Origin: Pseudomonas jessenii | GTDB lineage: Bacteria; Pseudomonadota; Gammaproteobacteria; Pseudomonadales; Pseudomonadaceae | NCBI RefSeq assembly: GCF_002236115.1 | Contig: NZ_NIWT01000001.1 | Coordinates: 310,001 to 374,000, forward strand | Reading direction: 5' to 3' | Length of the DNA stretch: 64,000 nucleotides | Translations under genes and position numbers: made by a program | Shown here: positions 31,954 through 39,569 of the stretch, one piece after another | Numbering within the stretch: position 1 is the first letter of the stretch | How the letters are laid out: each line of letters begins with the position of its first letter | The notes under the pieces: generated by a model | The model's database searches: none | What the model was told of the DNA's origin: nothing | The model's input: only the letters and a program-made list of their open reading frames with translations

Positions 31954-32988
31954 ATGCAACCGCTTTTCCGTCTCGTCGCCGACGGCGCCGACATCACCAC
32001 CTTGATCAATGATCGGCTGGTCTCACTACAGCTATCCGATCGGCCTGGGATGGCCTCGGATTCATTTGAGCTGCGCATTGATGATCGCGACGGGGCGGTG
32101 TCGCTGCCCGTGCGTGGCGCAAGTATCGAAATCTACCTGGGTTATGCCGGCGCCGACCTGACCCGCATGGGCCGCTACACCGTGGACGAAGTGGCCGTCT
32201 CCGGCCCACCGGACACGCTGGTGATCAGCGGCAAGGCCAGCGACATGCGCGGCAGCGGCAAAACCACCCGCAGCGGCAGTTGGGAGGATGTCAGCCTGGC
32301 GCAGATTGTGGGCGACGTTGCCGCGCGCAATGGCTGGCAGCCGTCGTGTCCGGTCGATACCCGGGTGCCACGCATGGATCAGCTCAATGAGTCGGACTTT
32401 AATTTCATCACCCGGGTGGCCAAGAAGCACGACTGCACGGCCAAGGTGGCCGACGGCAAGCTGCTGGTCTTGCCGCGACAGGGCGGACAGAGCGCCAGTG
32501 GCAAAGCCTTGGCGGTGATCACCCTGCAGCGCAGTGACGTGACTCGCTGGCAGTTTCGCTTGAGCGACCGCAGTGCTCATCAGGGGGTCAGCACCCAGTA
32601 CCAGGACAAGGCCAGCGGGGAATTATTGGTCTCGCACCTGGACAACCCCAATGTGCCCGAGGGCCTGCCGCCGGTGCATACCGATCGGCACCTCTACCCA
32701 GACCGCACGGCGGCCGACGAGGCGGCCAAGGCGCGTCTGGCGGCGTTCAATCGTTCCACCGCCTCGGTGCGTCTCGACCTGCCCGGTCGGACCGACCTGT
32801 TTGCCGAAATCATGATTGAGGCGCAAGGCTTCAAGCGCGGACTCGATGGTGAATACCTGGTGGAGTCGGTGGATCACACCTTCACCCCGTCCGGCTGGAC
32901 GGTGTCGGTGGAGTGCAATGGCGGCAAGGAGGGCAAGGCCAAGGCCTCAGGCAAGCCGCAGAAAGTCGTGCTCGAAGTGGTCGATTGA
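31954..32988 (+). CDS. Late control D / tail hub protein, P2 gpD-like
   Basis: A 344-residue hub protein. PLFRLVADGADITTLINDRL, PGMASDSFELRIDDRDGAV and FNFITRVAKKHDCTAKVADG are family marks. It forms the central baseplate hub that holds the gpV spike. It closes the tail operon; in related phages a lysozyme gene follows, but here none is found. Confidence 0.92.
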   Translation: MQPLFRLVADGADITTLINDRLVSLQLSDRPGMASDSFELRIDDRDGAVSLPVRGASIEIYLGYAGADLTRMGRYTVDEVAVSGPPDTLVISGKASDMRGSGKTTRSGSWEDVSLAQIVGDVAARNGWQPSCPVDTRVPRMDQLNESDFNFITRVAKKHDCTAKVADGKLLVLPRQGGQSASGKALAVITLQRSDVTRWQFRLSDRSAHQGVSTQYQDKASGELLVSHLDNPNVPEGLPPVHTDRHLYPDRTAADEAAKARLAAFNRSTASVRLDLPGRTDLFAEIMIEAQGFKRGLDGEYLVESVDHTFTPSGWTVSVECNGGKEGKAKASGKPQKVVLEVVD

Positions 32989-33046
32989 GTGCCCGGGCGC
33001 GTAAATCGGCCCGAGTTAGAAGTCTCAGAATCAAAGTAAAAGGAGC

Positions 33047-33080
33047 GGCCAGGCTGGGTGCGTCAACATCCAGCCTGGCC
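33047..33080 (+). other. Long hairpin between gpD and the Dam gene
   Basis: GGCCAGGCTGG (33047-33057) pairs perfectly with CCAGCCTGGCC (33070-33080) around a 12-nt loop. There is no T-run, so it is not a classical terminator. A second small dyad, GCTCTG/CAGAGC, is at 33124-33143. Function unknown. Confidence 0.55.
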
Positions 33081-33155
33081 ACCGTTCCCGCAGATTGTCC
33101 CTGCAAGTCCCGCCAAGGCTCCTGCTCTGTGCACAAAGCAGAGCGAGCCTAGCAC

Positions 33156-33171
33156 CTGTTTATTTATACAG
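33156..33171 (+). promoter_or_regulatory. LexA (SOS) box upstream of the Dam gene
   Basis: CTGTTTATTTATACAG is a full CTGT-N8-ACAG match with an AT-rich core, as in Pseudomonas SOS promoters. It lies 18 bases before the Dam start and probably overlaps the -10 region (TTTATA). The likely regulator is host LexA. Confidence 0.75.
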
Positions 33172-33188
33172 TAAAGGTCTTGCTATCT

Positions 33189-33983
33189 ATGTCTACTCCG
33201 ATCATCCCTTGGATGGGCGGCAAACGCCGCCTGGCCGATCGCCTTATTCCGCTGTTTCCACCTCACGAATGCTACGTCGAAGTCTTTGCTGGCGGCGCCG
33301 CGTTGTATTTCATGCGGCCCCAGGCGGCGCCCGTCGAAGTCCTCAACGACATCAATGGCGACCTGGTGACGCTGTACCGCGTGGTGCAGAACCACCTTGA
33401 AGAGTTTGTGCGCCAGTTCAAATGGGCGCTCAGCTCGCGCCAGGTGTTTGAGTGGCAGAAAATGACCCGCGTCGAAACCCTCACCGACATCCAGCGCGCC
33501 GCCCGATTTTTCTACCTGCAGCACCATGCCTTCGCCGGCAAAGTGTCCGGGCAGACCTTCGGTACCGCGACCACCGGCCCGGCCATCAATCTGCTCCGGA
33601 TCGAGGAAAACCTCTCAGCCGCGTGGCAACGTCTGTCCGGCACCTACGTGGAGAACCTGCCTTGGCTGGAATGCGCCGAGCGCTATGATCGGGTTCACAC
33701 CTTCCACTACATGGACCCGCCGTACTGGCAGACCGCAGGCTATGGCGTGGATTTTCCGTTTGAGAACTATGAACGCATGGCCGACTTCATGCGCCGCTGC
33801 AAGGGCAGGGTGATGGTCAGCATCAACGACCACCCGGACATCCGTCGAGTGTTCGAAGGCTTTCATTTTGAGACGCTGGACATCCGCTACACCACGACTA
33901 ACCAGCGGCAGGGCAAGGCCGAGGTCAGTGGCGAACTGGTGATCATGAACTGGGAACCCGCTGCATTGGGAGGACTGTTTTGA
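33189..33983 (+). CDS. Phage DNA adenine methylase (Dam/D12 class)
   Basis: A 264-residue methylase from ATG 33189. PWMGGKRRLADRLI (7-20) and FAGG (33-36) form the cofactor site; DPPY (176-179) is the catalytic motif. This is the D12 class that methylates adenine, usually GATC, though the target cannot be read from sequence. It follows the tail genes, has its own promoter with a LexA box and ends at a terminator, so it is a separately regulated phage gene. Self-protection or control of phage gene expression after induction are possible roles. Confidence 0.9.
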   Translation: MSTPIIPWMGGKRRLADRLIPLFPPHECYVEVFAGGAALYFMRPQAAPVEVLNDINGDLVTLYRVVQNHLEEFVRQFKWALSSRQVFEWQKMTRVETLTDIQRAARFFYLQHHAFAGKVSGQTFGTATTGPAINLLRIEENLSAAWQRLSGTYVENLPWLECAERYDRVHTFHYMDPPYWQTAGYGVDFPFENYERMADFMRRCKGRVMVSINDHPDIRRVFEGFHFETLDIRYTTTNQRQGKAEVSGELVIMNWEPAALGGLF

Positions 33984-33994
33984 CGTGACAGCTA

Positions 33995-34036
33995 TCCAAA
34001 AGGAGACTCTCAGAGGCGTCTCCTTTGGACCGTTTT
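33995..34036 (+). terminator. Terminator at the right end of the phage region
   Basis: TCCAAAAGGAGAC (33995-34007) pairs with GTCTCCTTTGGA (34018-34029) with one bulged A, followed by CCGTTTT. It separates the Dam gene from the convergent dioxygenase. The phage boundary lies near here, but I see no attachment site. Confidence 0.65.
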
Positions 34037-34038
34037 AC

Positions 34039-34899
34039 TTATCTGTAGGGTTTGTCGCCGATAATGGCCGCGCGCTCCATCTTGCGATGGCAAGGCGGAT
34101 AGTCCATCACTGCATAGTGCTGGGTGCAGCGGTTGTCCCAAATCGCCACGCTGTTTTTCTTCCAGCGCCAACGGACTTGATACTCGGGGTTGTAGGCCTG
34201 GCTAATCAAGTACTTCAGCAGGTCAACGCCTTTTTGGTTGTAGTCCTGACCGACACGCACACGTCCCTGGCTGTGGTAGTTCACGAAGTGCGTAGCGTAG
34301 GCATTGACGAACAACACCTTCTCGCCCGTTTCGGGATGGGTACGCACCACCGGATGCTCGGCATCCGGGTATTGCGCCTTCATCGCCAGGCGCTTCTCCT
34401 TTGGCATGGCGGCGGCAAAGGAGGAATTGAAGCTGTGGTTGGCGATCAGGCTGTCGATTTCCTGCTTCACATCTATGGGCAGATTGTCATACGCCAGCAC
34501 CATGTTGGCCCACATGGTGTCGCCACCGGTCGGTGGACATTCGATGCAACGCAGTACAGCGCCCATCGGAGGCGATTCACGCCAGGTGGCATCGCAGTGC
34601 CAGGCATTCTCGTAGCGATCCGCCGGATTCTCCGGGGTCTTGTAGATTTGTACGAGACCAGAGGCCTCCGGATGGCTGGGGAGCATCGGGTGGGTTTCAA
34701 GCTGGCCGAGACGCATGGCAAATGCTTCGTGGTCCTTGCGTGAGAGTTTGTCCAGATCCTGGTCGCGCAGGAATAGCACCTTGTATTTCAATAGCGCTGC
34801 ATAAACTTCGTTGAACAACCCGTCATCGCGCACTGCGTCGCCAAGATTCACATTGTGCAGTTCCGCGCCGATGGCACAGGTCAGTTGTTCGACTCGCAT
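34039..34899 (-). CDS. TauD/TfdA-family 2-oxoglutarate dioxygenase (copy 1)
   Basis: A 286-residue non-haem iron enzyme. The iron ligands are His101 and Asp103 (WHCDATW) and His261 (QHYAVMDY); Arg276 should hold 2-oxoglutarate. The family includes taurine, alkylsulfate and phenoxyacetate dioxygenases; substrate cannot be read from sequence. The nearby YeiH-like exporter favours a sulfonate or sulfate ester. A 28-bp operator-like repeat lies about 200 bases upstream (35106). Copy 2 is at 44558, sharing the EHPVV-hHPETGEKVLFVN core. Confidence 0.88.
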   Translation of the reverse strand: MRVEQLTCAIGAELHNVNLGDAVRDDGLFNEVYAALLKYKVLFLRDQDLDKLSRKDHEAFAMRLGQLETHPMLPSHPEASGLVQIYKTPENPADRYENAWHCDATWRESPPMGAVLRCIECPPTGGDTMWANMVLAYDNLPIDVKQEIDSLIANHSFNSSFAAAMPKEKRLAMKAQYPDAEHPVVRTHPETGEKVLFVNAYATHFVNYHSQGRVRVGQDYNQKGVDLLKYLISQAYNPEYQVRWRWKKNSVAIWDNRCTQHYAVMDYPPCHRKMERAAIIGDKPYR

Positions 34900-35250
34900 G
34901 GCGTCTCCATTTCGATGGTTTATGGCCGGACCGTAGGCGGGGCAGGTGACATCGTGCCTTGATGTACGGCGGCGCTTGTTATTGTTGATCCAAACTGTTC
35001 GGGTGCGCAGGGGGGATTTGTGTATCCGAAGATCTTTCTAGCCCTATCAGCAGAGCGGGGGCCGCAATCGATATTAACTGGACCGAGAGCGATAACCTTT
35101 GCATTGCAGGACAATTTGTTGGCGTATTGGGACGCTGTAAGTGCGTTGCGGCGCAATGGGTAACGTCAGATACGTCGAAGATGTGACAGGTTCAGGCAAG
35201 ATGCCCGGCCAGCAGGCTAGTGAGTCGGCCAACCTTACCTCTCGTTCTAT
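34900..35250. other. Intergenic region upstream of dioxygenase 1
   Basis: No gene is supported. It holds the promoter of the dioxygenase and one AraC-type operator-like repeat at 35106-35133; nothing else stands out. Confidence 0.5.
35106..35133 (+). promoter_or_regulatory. AraC-type operator-like repeat, site A
   Basis: GCAGGAC, 14 bases, TTGGGAC. The two GGAC-ending half-sites are direct repeats 21 bp apart, two helical turns, as expected for AraC-family binding. Four further copies occur in this locus. Confidence 0.65.
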
Positions 35251-36288
35251 TTATTCAGGCGATAAGGGCTCGGACGTCGCCTTGCTCTCTCTGTAGGAGG
35301 CGGCCCAAGCCGAAGGTGTCTTGCCGAACTGGCTGCGGAACCACCGTGAAAAATCACCGGCCGTGGAAAAGCCGAGCAGTTCGGCCACCTCATAAAATCG
35401 GCGTTTGCTGTTGGCCAAATACTCTTCGGCGAGTTCAGCCCGTACAGTGTTGATGATCGTTGTGACACTCTCACCCTCAGTTGCCAGGTGGCGGTTAAGG
35501 GTGCGTCGATGCATGCCAAGATGCTGGGCAACCGCATCGACAGAACACAGTCCGCTTGGCAGCAGCATCTTGACGATCTGACGTACCCGCTGCGTCGGCT
35601 CGTCGCGCAGGTTAGCCAACTGCATGTCCAGTGATCGCTTCACTTCGCGATGCAGCGCCGGGTCCGCCTCAGGTATGGCCATATCCAAATCGCCCCCGCG
35701 GCAAACGATGGCATTGAATTCCTGAGAGAACTCGATCGAGGTTCCCAACACACGGTGGTGTACTTCAAGGCTGGGGGGAGGTTCGTGAGTAAAACTGACC
35801 CTTACCGGCCGGAAGGTATAACCGCTCAGAATGCACAACGTGCGCAGGATAATTCCGGTTGCTTGTTCAATCGCTTGGCGCCAGACGCCATGATGGCCCT
35901 GCATGTTCACCCCCACATGCAGCAGGGTCAGATCGCCCACATCCTCAAGCCACAATTGCACACCGGCGTTATGCAGTCGCGTATAGCGAAAGCAAGATTG
36001 CAAGGCGGCGCGCAGTGTTGGCTCTTCGCGGATAAGCAGCGCCAGCATGCCAAAGTTGGAAAGGTGTCTCTTTTCGGCGAGCAGCAGACCGAAAGCTTCC
36101 TGACCGGACAATCGGGCTGACTCCTCCAGCAGCCACCCGACCGAATCGCTACTGATCATGATATTCGGATCGTCGAGGGCACTGGCCGGCAGCTTGGCCA
36201 TCCGCAGCATACGAAAAGGATCGAGCCCCTCTGAACGGGCAACCTGTTCATAGTTGGTAAGGCTGGCACTCCGCGTCAGGGTATACAT
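35251..36288 (-). CDS. AraC-family regulator 1 (OruR-like)
   Basis: A 345-residue regulator. I start at ATG 36288, behind GAGGGAAATC, rather than at 36315. Residues 1-210 form the arabinose-binding-like sensor domain (SSDSVGWLLEESARLSGQEA). The C-terminal 100 residues carry two helix-turn-helices (SVDAVAQHLGMHRRTLNRHL and RRFYEVAELLGFSTAGDFSR, then FRSQFGKTPSAW). Family members activate a neighbouring catabolic operon when the substrate binds. Operator-like site B overlaps its own promoter region. Confidence 0.9.
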   Translation of the reverse strand: MYTLTRSASLTNYEQVARSEGLDPFRMLRMAKLPASALDDPNIMISSDSVGWLLEESARLSGQEAFGLLLAEKRHLSNFGMLALLIREEPTLRAALQSCFRYTRLHNAGVQLWLEDVGDLTLLHVGVNMQGHHGVWRQAIEQATGIILRTLCILSGYTFRPVRVSFTHEPPPSLEVHHRVLGTSIEFSQEFNAIVCRGGDLDMAIPEADPALHREVKRSLDMQLANLRDEPTQRVRQIVKMLLPSGLCSVDAVAQHLGMHRRTLNRHLATEGESVTTIINTVRAELAEEYLANSKRRFYEVAELLGFSTAGDFSRWFRSQFGKTPSAWAASYRESKATSEPLSPE

Positions 36289-36300
36289 GATTTCCCTCGT

Positions 36301-36328
36301 GTCCCAATTTCGCAAGATTGAGTCCTGC
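36301..36328 (-). promoter_or_regulatory. AraC-type operator-like repeat, site B
   Basis: On the minus strand GCAGGAC-N14-TTGGGAC, identical in both half-sites to site A. It is 13 bases upstream of the AraC-1 start codon and begins a 109-bp segment that is homologous to the hydrolase promoter at 40878. Confidence 0.65.
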
Positions 36329-36409
36329 GAAGCTTAGTGCAGGATGCCCCGTCAAAGCTACCTTCAGGCTTCCGAAAATAGAGAGCGGAAGGTAATGGAT
36401 ACGCGCTAG
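36301..36409 (+). pseudogene. Promoter and first codons of a lost hydrolase paralogue
   Basis: This stretch aligns with 40878-40985, the promoter and start of the alpha/beta hydrolase. Shared blocks include GTCCCAATTTC, AGCTACCTTCA and AATGGATACGCGC. At 36395 the copy reads Met-Asp-Thr-Arg and then TAG, where the intact gene continues MDTRTSM. It looks like the front end of a duplicated gene whose body is gone. The MFS gene starts 135 bases on and may use this promoter. Confidence 0.65.
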
Positions 36410-36543
36410 AACCTACTGCGGTTCAACAGCACGGCCCTTGGTCATGGGGATGCTCACGCGTGTGGGCATTGAAGTCACTTTCGTAAGCCGTAGCGGCTAC
36501 ACGCTTGATAACAACAATAAAACAACCACATTGAGGAGGCTGC

Positions 36544-37875
36544 ATGGCCTTTCACCCAATCGCCGCCGACGATGACGACTCCGGTGGAGTCGGCGTTGCG
36601 CGTAAATATGCCTGGATTGTCTTCGCGCTGACGTTCGGCCTGTTGATTTCCGATTACATGTCACGCCAAGTGCTCAACGCGGTGTTCCCGCTGCTCAAGA
36701 GCGAGTGGGCGTTGAGCGACGGCCAGCTCGGTCTGCTCAGCGGCGTCGTTGCCCTGATGGTTGGCCTGCTGACGTTCCCTCTGTCGTTGATGGCCGACCG
36801 CTTCGGCCGGGTCAAGAGCCTGGCGTTGATGGCGCTACTCTGGAGCCTGGCGACCCTGGGCTGCGCGGTGGCGCAGGACTACCAGCAGATGTTCATCGCG
36901 CGCTTTATGGTCGGTGTCGGTGAGGCGGCTTACGGCAGCGTCGGCATCGCCGTGGTGATCTCGGTGTTCCCCAAACATATGCGCGCCACCCTGGCCAGTG
37001 CTTTCATGGCCGGTGGCTTGTTTGGTGCCGTGCTGGGCATGGCGTTGGGCGGTGCTATCGCGGCCAAGCTGGGCTGGCGCTGGTCGTTCGCCGGCATGGC
37101 TCTGTTTGGCCTGGTGCTGGCGGTGCTCTATCCGCTGATCGTCAAGGAAGCACGCATTGCGCCACAACGTGCCGCGCAGATTGCGAACAAGACGGTTGCC
37201 GCGGTCAAGCGTCCGCTGCGCACTTTGTGGTCCAGCCATTCGGTGATCGCCACGTACGTGGGTAGCGGTTTGCAGCTATTCGTCGGCGGTACGGTGATGG
37301 TTTGGATTCCCAGCTACCTCAACCGCTACTACGACATGCACACCGACAAGGCCGGCGGCATGGCGGCGCTCATCGTGTTGTGCAGCGGTGTGGGGATGAT
37401 TCTGTGCGGCATGCTCAGCGATCGCCTGTGTCGCCACTCACCGGAGCACAAGGTCAGCCTGGCCATCGCCTTTTGTCTGGGCAGTTGTCTGTTGCTGTCG
37501 GCAGCCTTTGCCTTGCAGGCGGGGCCGGTGCAACTGCTGCTGATCTGCCTGGGCATGCTGATTGCCACCGGCACCACCGGCCCTAGCGGCGCGATGGTTG
37601 CCAACCTGACCCATTACTCGGTGCACGGCACGGCCTTCGCCACGCTGACCCTGGCCAACAACCTGCTGGGGTTGGCACCGGGGCCGTTCATCACCGGTCG
37701 GCTGTCCGACCTCATCGGTTTGCATGCCGCGTTTCAACTGGTGCCGCTGGTCAGCCTCGCGGCAGCGGCGGTGTTCTTTTATGCCAAGTGTCATTACCAC
37801 AGAGATATCGCCCGGCTTCAGGGGCAGAGCGTGCCTGACCCTGTCAGTGAAGCCGGGTTAGAGGTGAGGTTGTGA
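36544..37875 (+). CDS. MFS transporter
   Basis: A 443-residue inner-membrane transporter with about 12 helices. GLLTFPLSLMADRFGRVKSL is the MFS loop 2-3 signature, and a second DRLCRHSPEHK loop marks the second half. AFGEAAYGSVG-like motif (VGVGEAAYGSVGIAVV) is typical of aromatic/organic acid and sphingolipid-like (Spns) carriers. It probably imports the substrate of the locus or exports a product. Start at ATG 36544 behind GAGGAGG. Confidence 0.88.
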   Translation: MAFHPIAADDDDSGGVGVARKYAWIVFALTFGLLISDYMSRQVLNAVFPLLKSEWALSDGQLGLLSGVVALMVGLLTFPLSLMADRFGRVKSLALMALLWSLATLGCAVAQDYQQMFIARFMVGVGEAAYGSVGIAVVISVFPKHMRATLASAFMAGGLFGAVLGMALGGAIAAKLGWRWSFAGMALFGLVLAVLYPLIVKEARIAPQRAAQIANKTVAAVKRPLRTLWSSHSVIATYVGSGLQLFVGGTVMVWIPSYLNRYYDMHTDKAGGMAALIVLCSGVGMILCGMLSDRLCRHSPEHKVSLAIAFCLGSCLLLSAAFALQAGPVQLLLICLGMLIATGTTGPSGAMVANLTHYSVHGTAFATLTLANNLLGLAPGPFITGRLSDLIGLHAAFQLVPLVSLAAAAVFFYAKCHYHRDIARLQGQSVPDPVSEAGLEVRL

Positions 37876-38254
37876 GTCGTCGTTTACGTATTGATGTGTT
37901 TTTCGATTTCTTTTGCCCCTGGTGCCTGATCGGCGAGCGCCAACTGGAACACTCGCAGGTACAGTTTCGACGTGCCTAGTGTGCAGTTCGGCCGGCAGAG
38001 GACGGTGGTGGGTTCACGACCCCCCGATGCGCTGCTGGCCTCCAGGAGCGAAGCGCTGCGCGAAAGTGATCGCGAGCGGTAACTGGCATGCCCGGCTCAT
38101 TCCTGTACCTGCTGACAAAAGCCCGCCGGCCGGGGGCCATACAAAGAGCGGCTATCTGTTCATTTCCACCCAACTCAAAGTCAATAACCACCCGGCCACG
38201 ATCATCGATGGCCAGGCGTTCATTGCCACCTTTTTCGAGGAGTCCGCGCCATGA
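37872..38254 (+). pseudogene. Remnant of a DsbA/FrnE-like thioredoxin-fold gene
   Basis: GTG 37872 overlaps the MFS stop and opens a frame RRLRIDVFFDFFCPWCLIGE, the N-terminus of FrnE-like DsbA proteins with its CPWC active site. It stops at TAG 37977 after 35 residues; the normal length is about 200-215. A later open piece ends ...HPATIIDGQAFIATFFEES, with a Pro and IDG that could be the tail of the same fold, and its TGA overlaps the start of the exporter gene. I read this as one gene that suffered an internal deletion and frameshift. Confidence 0.65.
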
Positions 38255-39261
38255 GCGCTATTGCTCTAACCCGCATCCAAACCCGCACACGCGAATTGGT
38301 ACCGGGCTTTATAGTCAGCCTGATCGTGGCCGCCGCCGCCTCGTTTTTGTCCGAGCACTACGGCGCACCGGTCATGTTGTTCGCCTTGTTGCTGGGCATG
38401 GCCTTGAATTTTCTTGCCGACGACGGTCCCTGCAAAGTCGGCGTCGAGTTCACCGCCCGCACGGTACTGCGCATCGGCGTCGCTCTGCTGGGCATGCGCA
38501 TCACCCTGGAACAAATGGCGGCACTGGGCTGGAAGCCGATGGTACTGGTGGTGATCTTGGTGGTGTTGACCATCGCTGCCTCGGTGATCGCCGCGAAGTT
38601 TCTGGGTTTCTCGCGGCTGTTTGGCATGCTCACCGGTGGCGCCACGGCCATCTGCGGCGCATCGGCAGCCTTGGCACTGGCGGCGGCGTTGCCGAACCAT
38701 CCGCAGAAAGAGCGCGCGACCCTGTTCACGGTGATCGGCGTGTCGGCGTTGTCCACCCTGGCGATGATCGTCTATCCAATGATTGCCAACTGGTTCTCGT
38801 TGTCGCCACAGATCGCCGGGGTGTTCCTCGGCGCCACCATCCACGACGTCGCCCAAGTGGTCGGTGCTGGGTACGGCATGTCAACCGAGACCGGTGACAC
38901 GGCCACGGTGGTCAAGCTGATGCGCGTTGCCATGCTCCTGCCGGTGATCGTCACCGCGGCCATGATCACCCGCATGCAAGGCGCTGACCCGACCGGCCAG
39001 CGCCCACCGCTGCTGCCATGGTTCGCCGTGGGCTTTCTGATTCTGGCCTGCATCAACAGCACCGGCTGGATCGCTCCGGCGGTGCAAGGCGGGGTCAATG
39101 AGTTGTCGCGCTGGTGCCTGGTGATTTCCATCAGTGCCCTGGGCATGAAGACTCGGCTCAAGGAGCTGGCGGCGGTCGGCATCAAACCGATCCTGCTGAT
39201 GGTCGGTGAGACGGTGTTCTTGGTCGTGCTGGTACTGCTGTTGCTGCACTGGGGCCTCTGA
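38251..39261 (+). CDS. YeiH-family putative sulfate exporter (UPF0324)
   Basis: A 336-residue membrane protein with about 10 helices. GVEFTARTVLRIGVALLGMR, LTGGATAICGASAALALAAA and GVFLGATIHDVAQVVGAGYG are the conserved blocks of the UPF0324/YeiH family. Members are often linked to sulfonate or sulfur-compound genes and are thought to export sulfate or sulfite; the activity is not well proven. Its start at ATG 38251 follows GAGGAG within the pseudogene end. Confidence 0.85.
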   Translation: MSAIALTRIQTRTRELVPGFIVSLIVAAAASFLSEHYGAPVMLFALLLGMALNFLADDGPCKVGVEFTARTVLRIGVALLGMRITLEQMAALGWKPMVLVVILVVLTIAASVIAAKFLGFSRLFGMLTGGATAICGASAALALAAALPNHPQKERATLFTVIGVSALSTLAMIVYPMIANWFSLSPQIAGVFLGATIHDVAQVVGAGYGMSTETGDTATVVKLMRVAMLLPVIVTAAMITRMQGADPTGQRPPLLPWFAVGFLILACINSTGWIAPAVQGGVNELSRWCLVISISALGMKTRLKELAAVGIKPILLMVGETVFLVVLVLLLLHWGL

Positions 39262-39356
39262 AAACAGGCTTCACTCAGGTTTATGGCAGGGCTTCACTGG
39301 GCTGGCTCCTCGTTACAGTGAAGCTCACCACCGGTGCCACAAACATCGGTTTTTTG

Positions 39357-39388
39357 CGGCGACTGTACCAGCAGTCGCCGTTTTTTTT
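39357..39388 (+). terminator. Strong terminator after the exporter gene
   Basis: CGGCGACTG (39357-39365) pairs with CAGTCGCCG (39372-39380) around TACCAG, followed by eight T. Confidence 0.88.
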
Positions 39389-39463
39389 GGTTCATCACGA
39401 ATGGTCGGGAAAGACGCGATCTACTTGAAAAAGAATTCGCAATACTCATATCACGGACAAGAA

Positions 39464-39516
39464 CGCCGATTTGTCAGATGTGTTTGCTCGCACGAACATC
39501 ATCAGTCAAATCGGCG
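39464..39516. repeat. 53-bp imperfect palindrome between convergent genes
   Basis: CGCCGATTTG (39464-39473) pairs with CAAATCGGCG (39507-39516); inside, a GATGTGTTTG-like arm pairs with CACGAACATC. The whole folds as one long hairpin with internal mismatches. No T-run follows. It could be a REP-type element or an RNA 3' end structure. Confidence 0.5.
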
Positions 39517-39569
39517 CTGTTGTTTCTGAGTTTCCCGCAATTGCGTGAAAAACCTTTTTTGCCTTGTAC

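Noticed and set aside
34039..34743. A plus-strand frame opposite the first dioxygenase
   Set aside because: The minus strand has the complete iron-binding set of a TauD-family enzyme; the plus frame has no motif.
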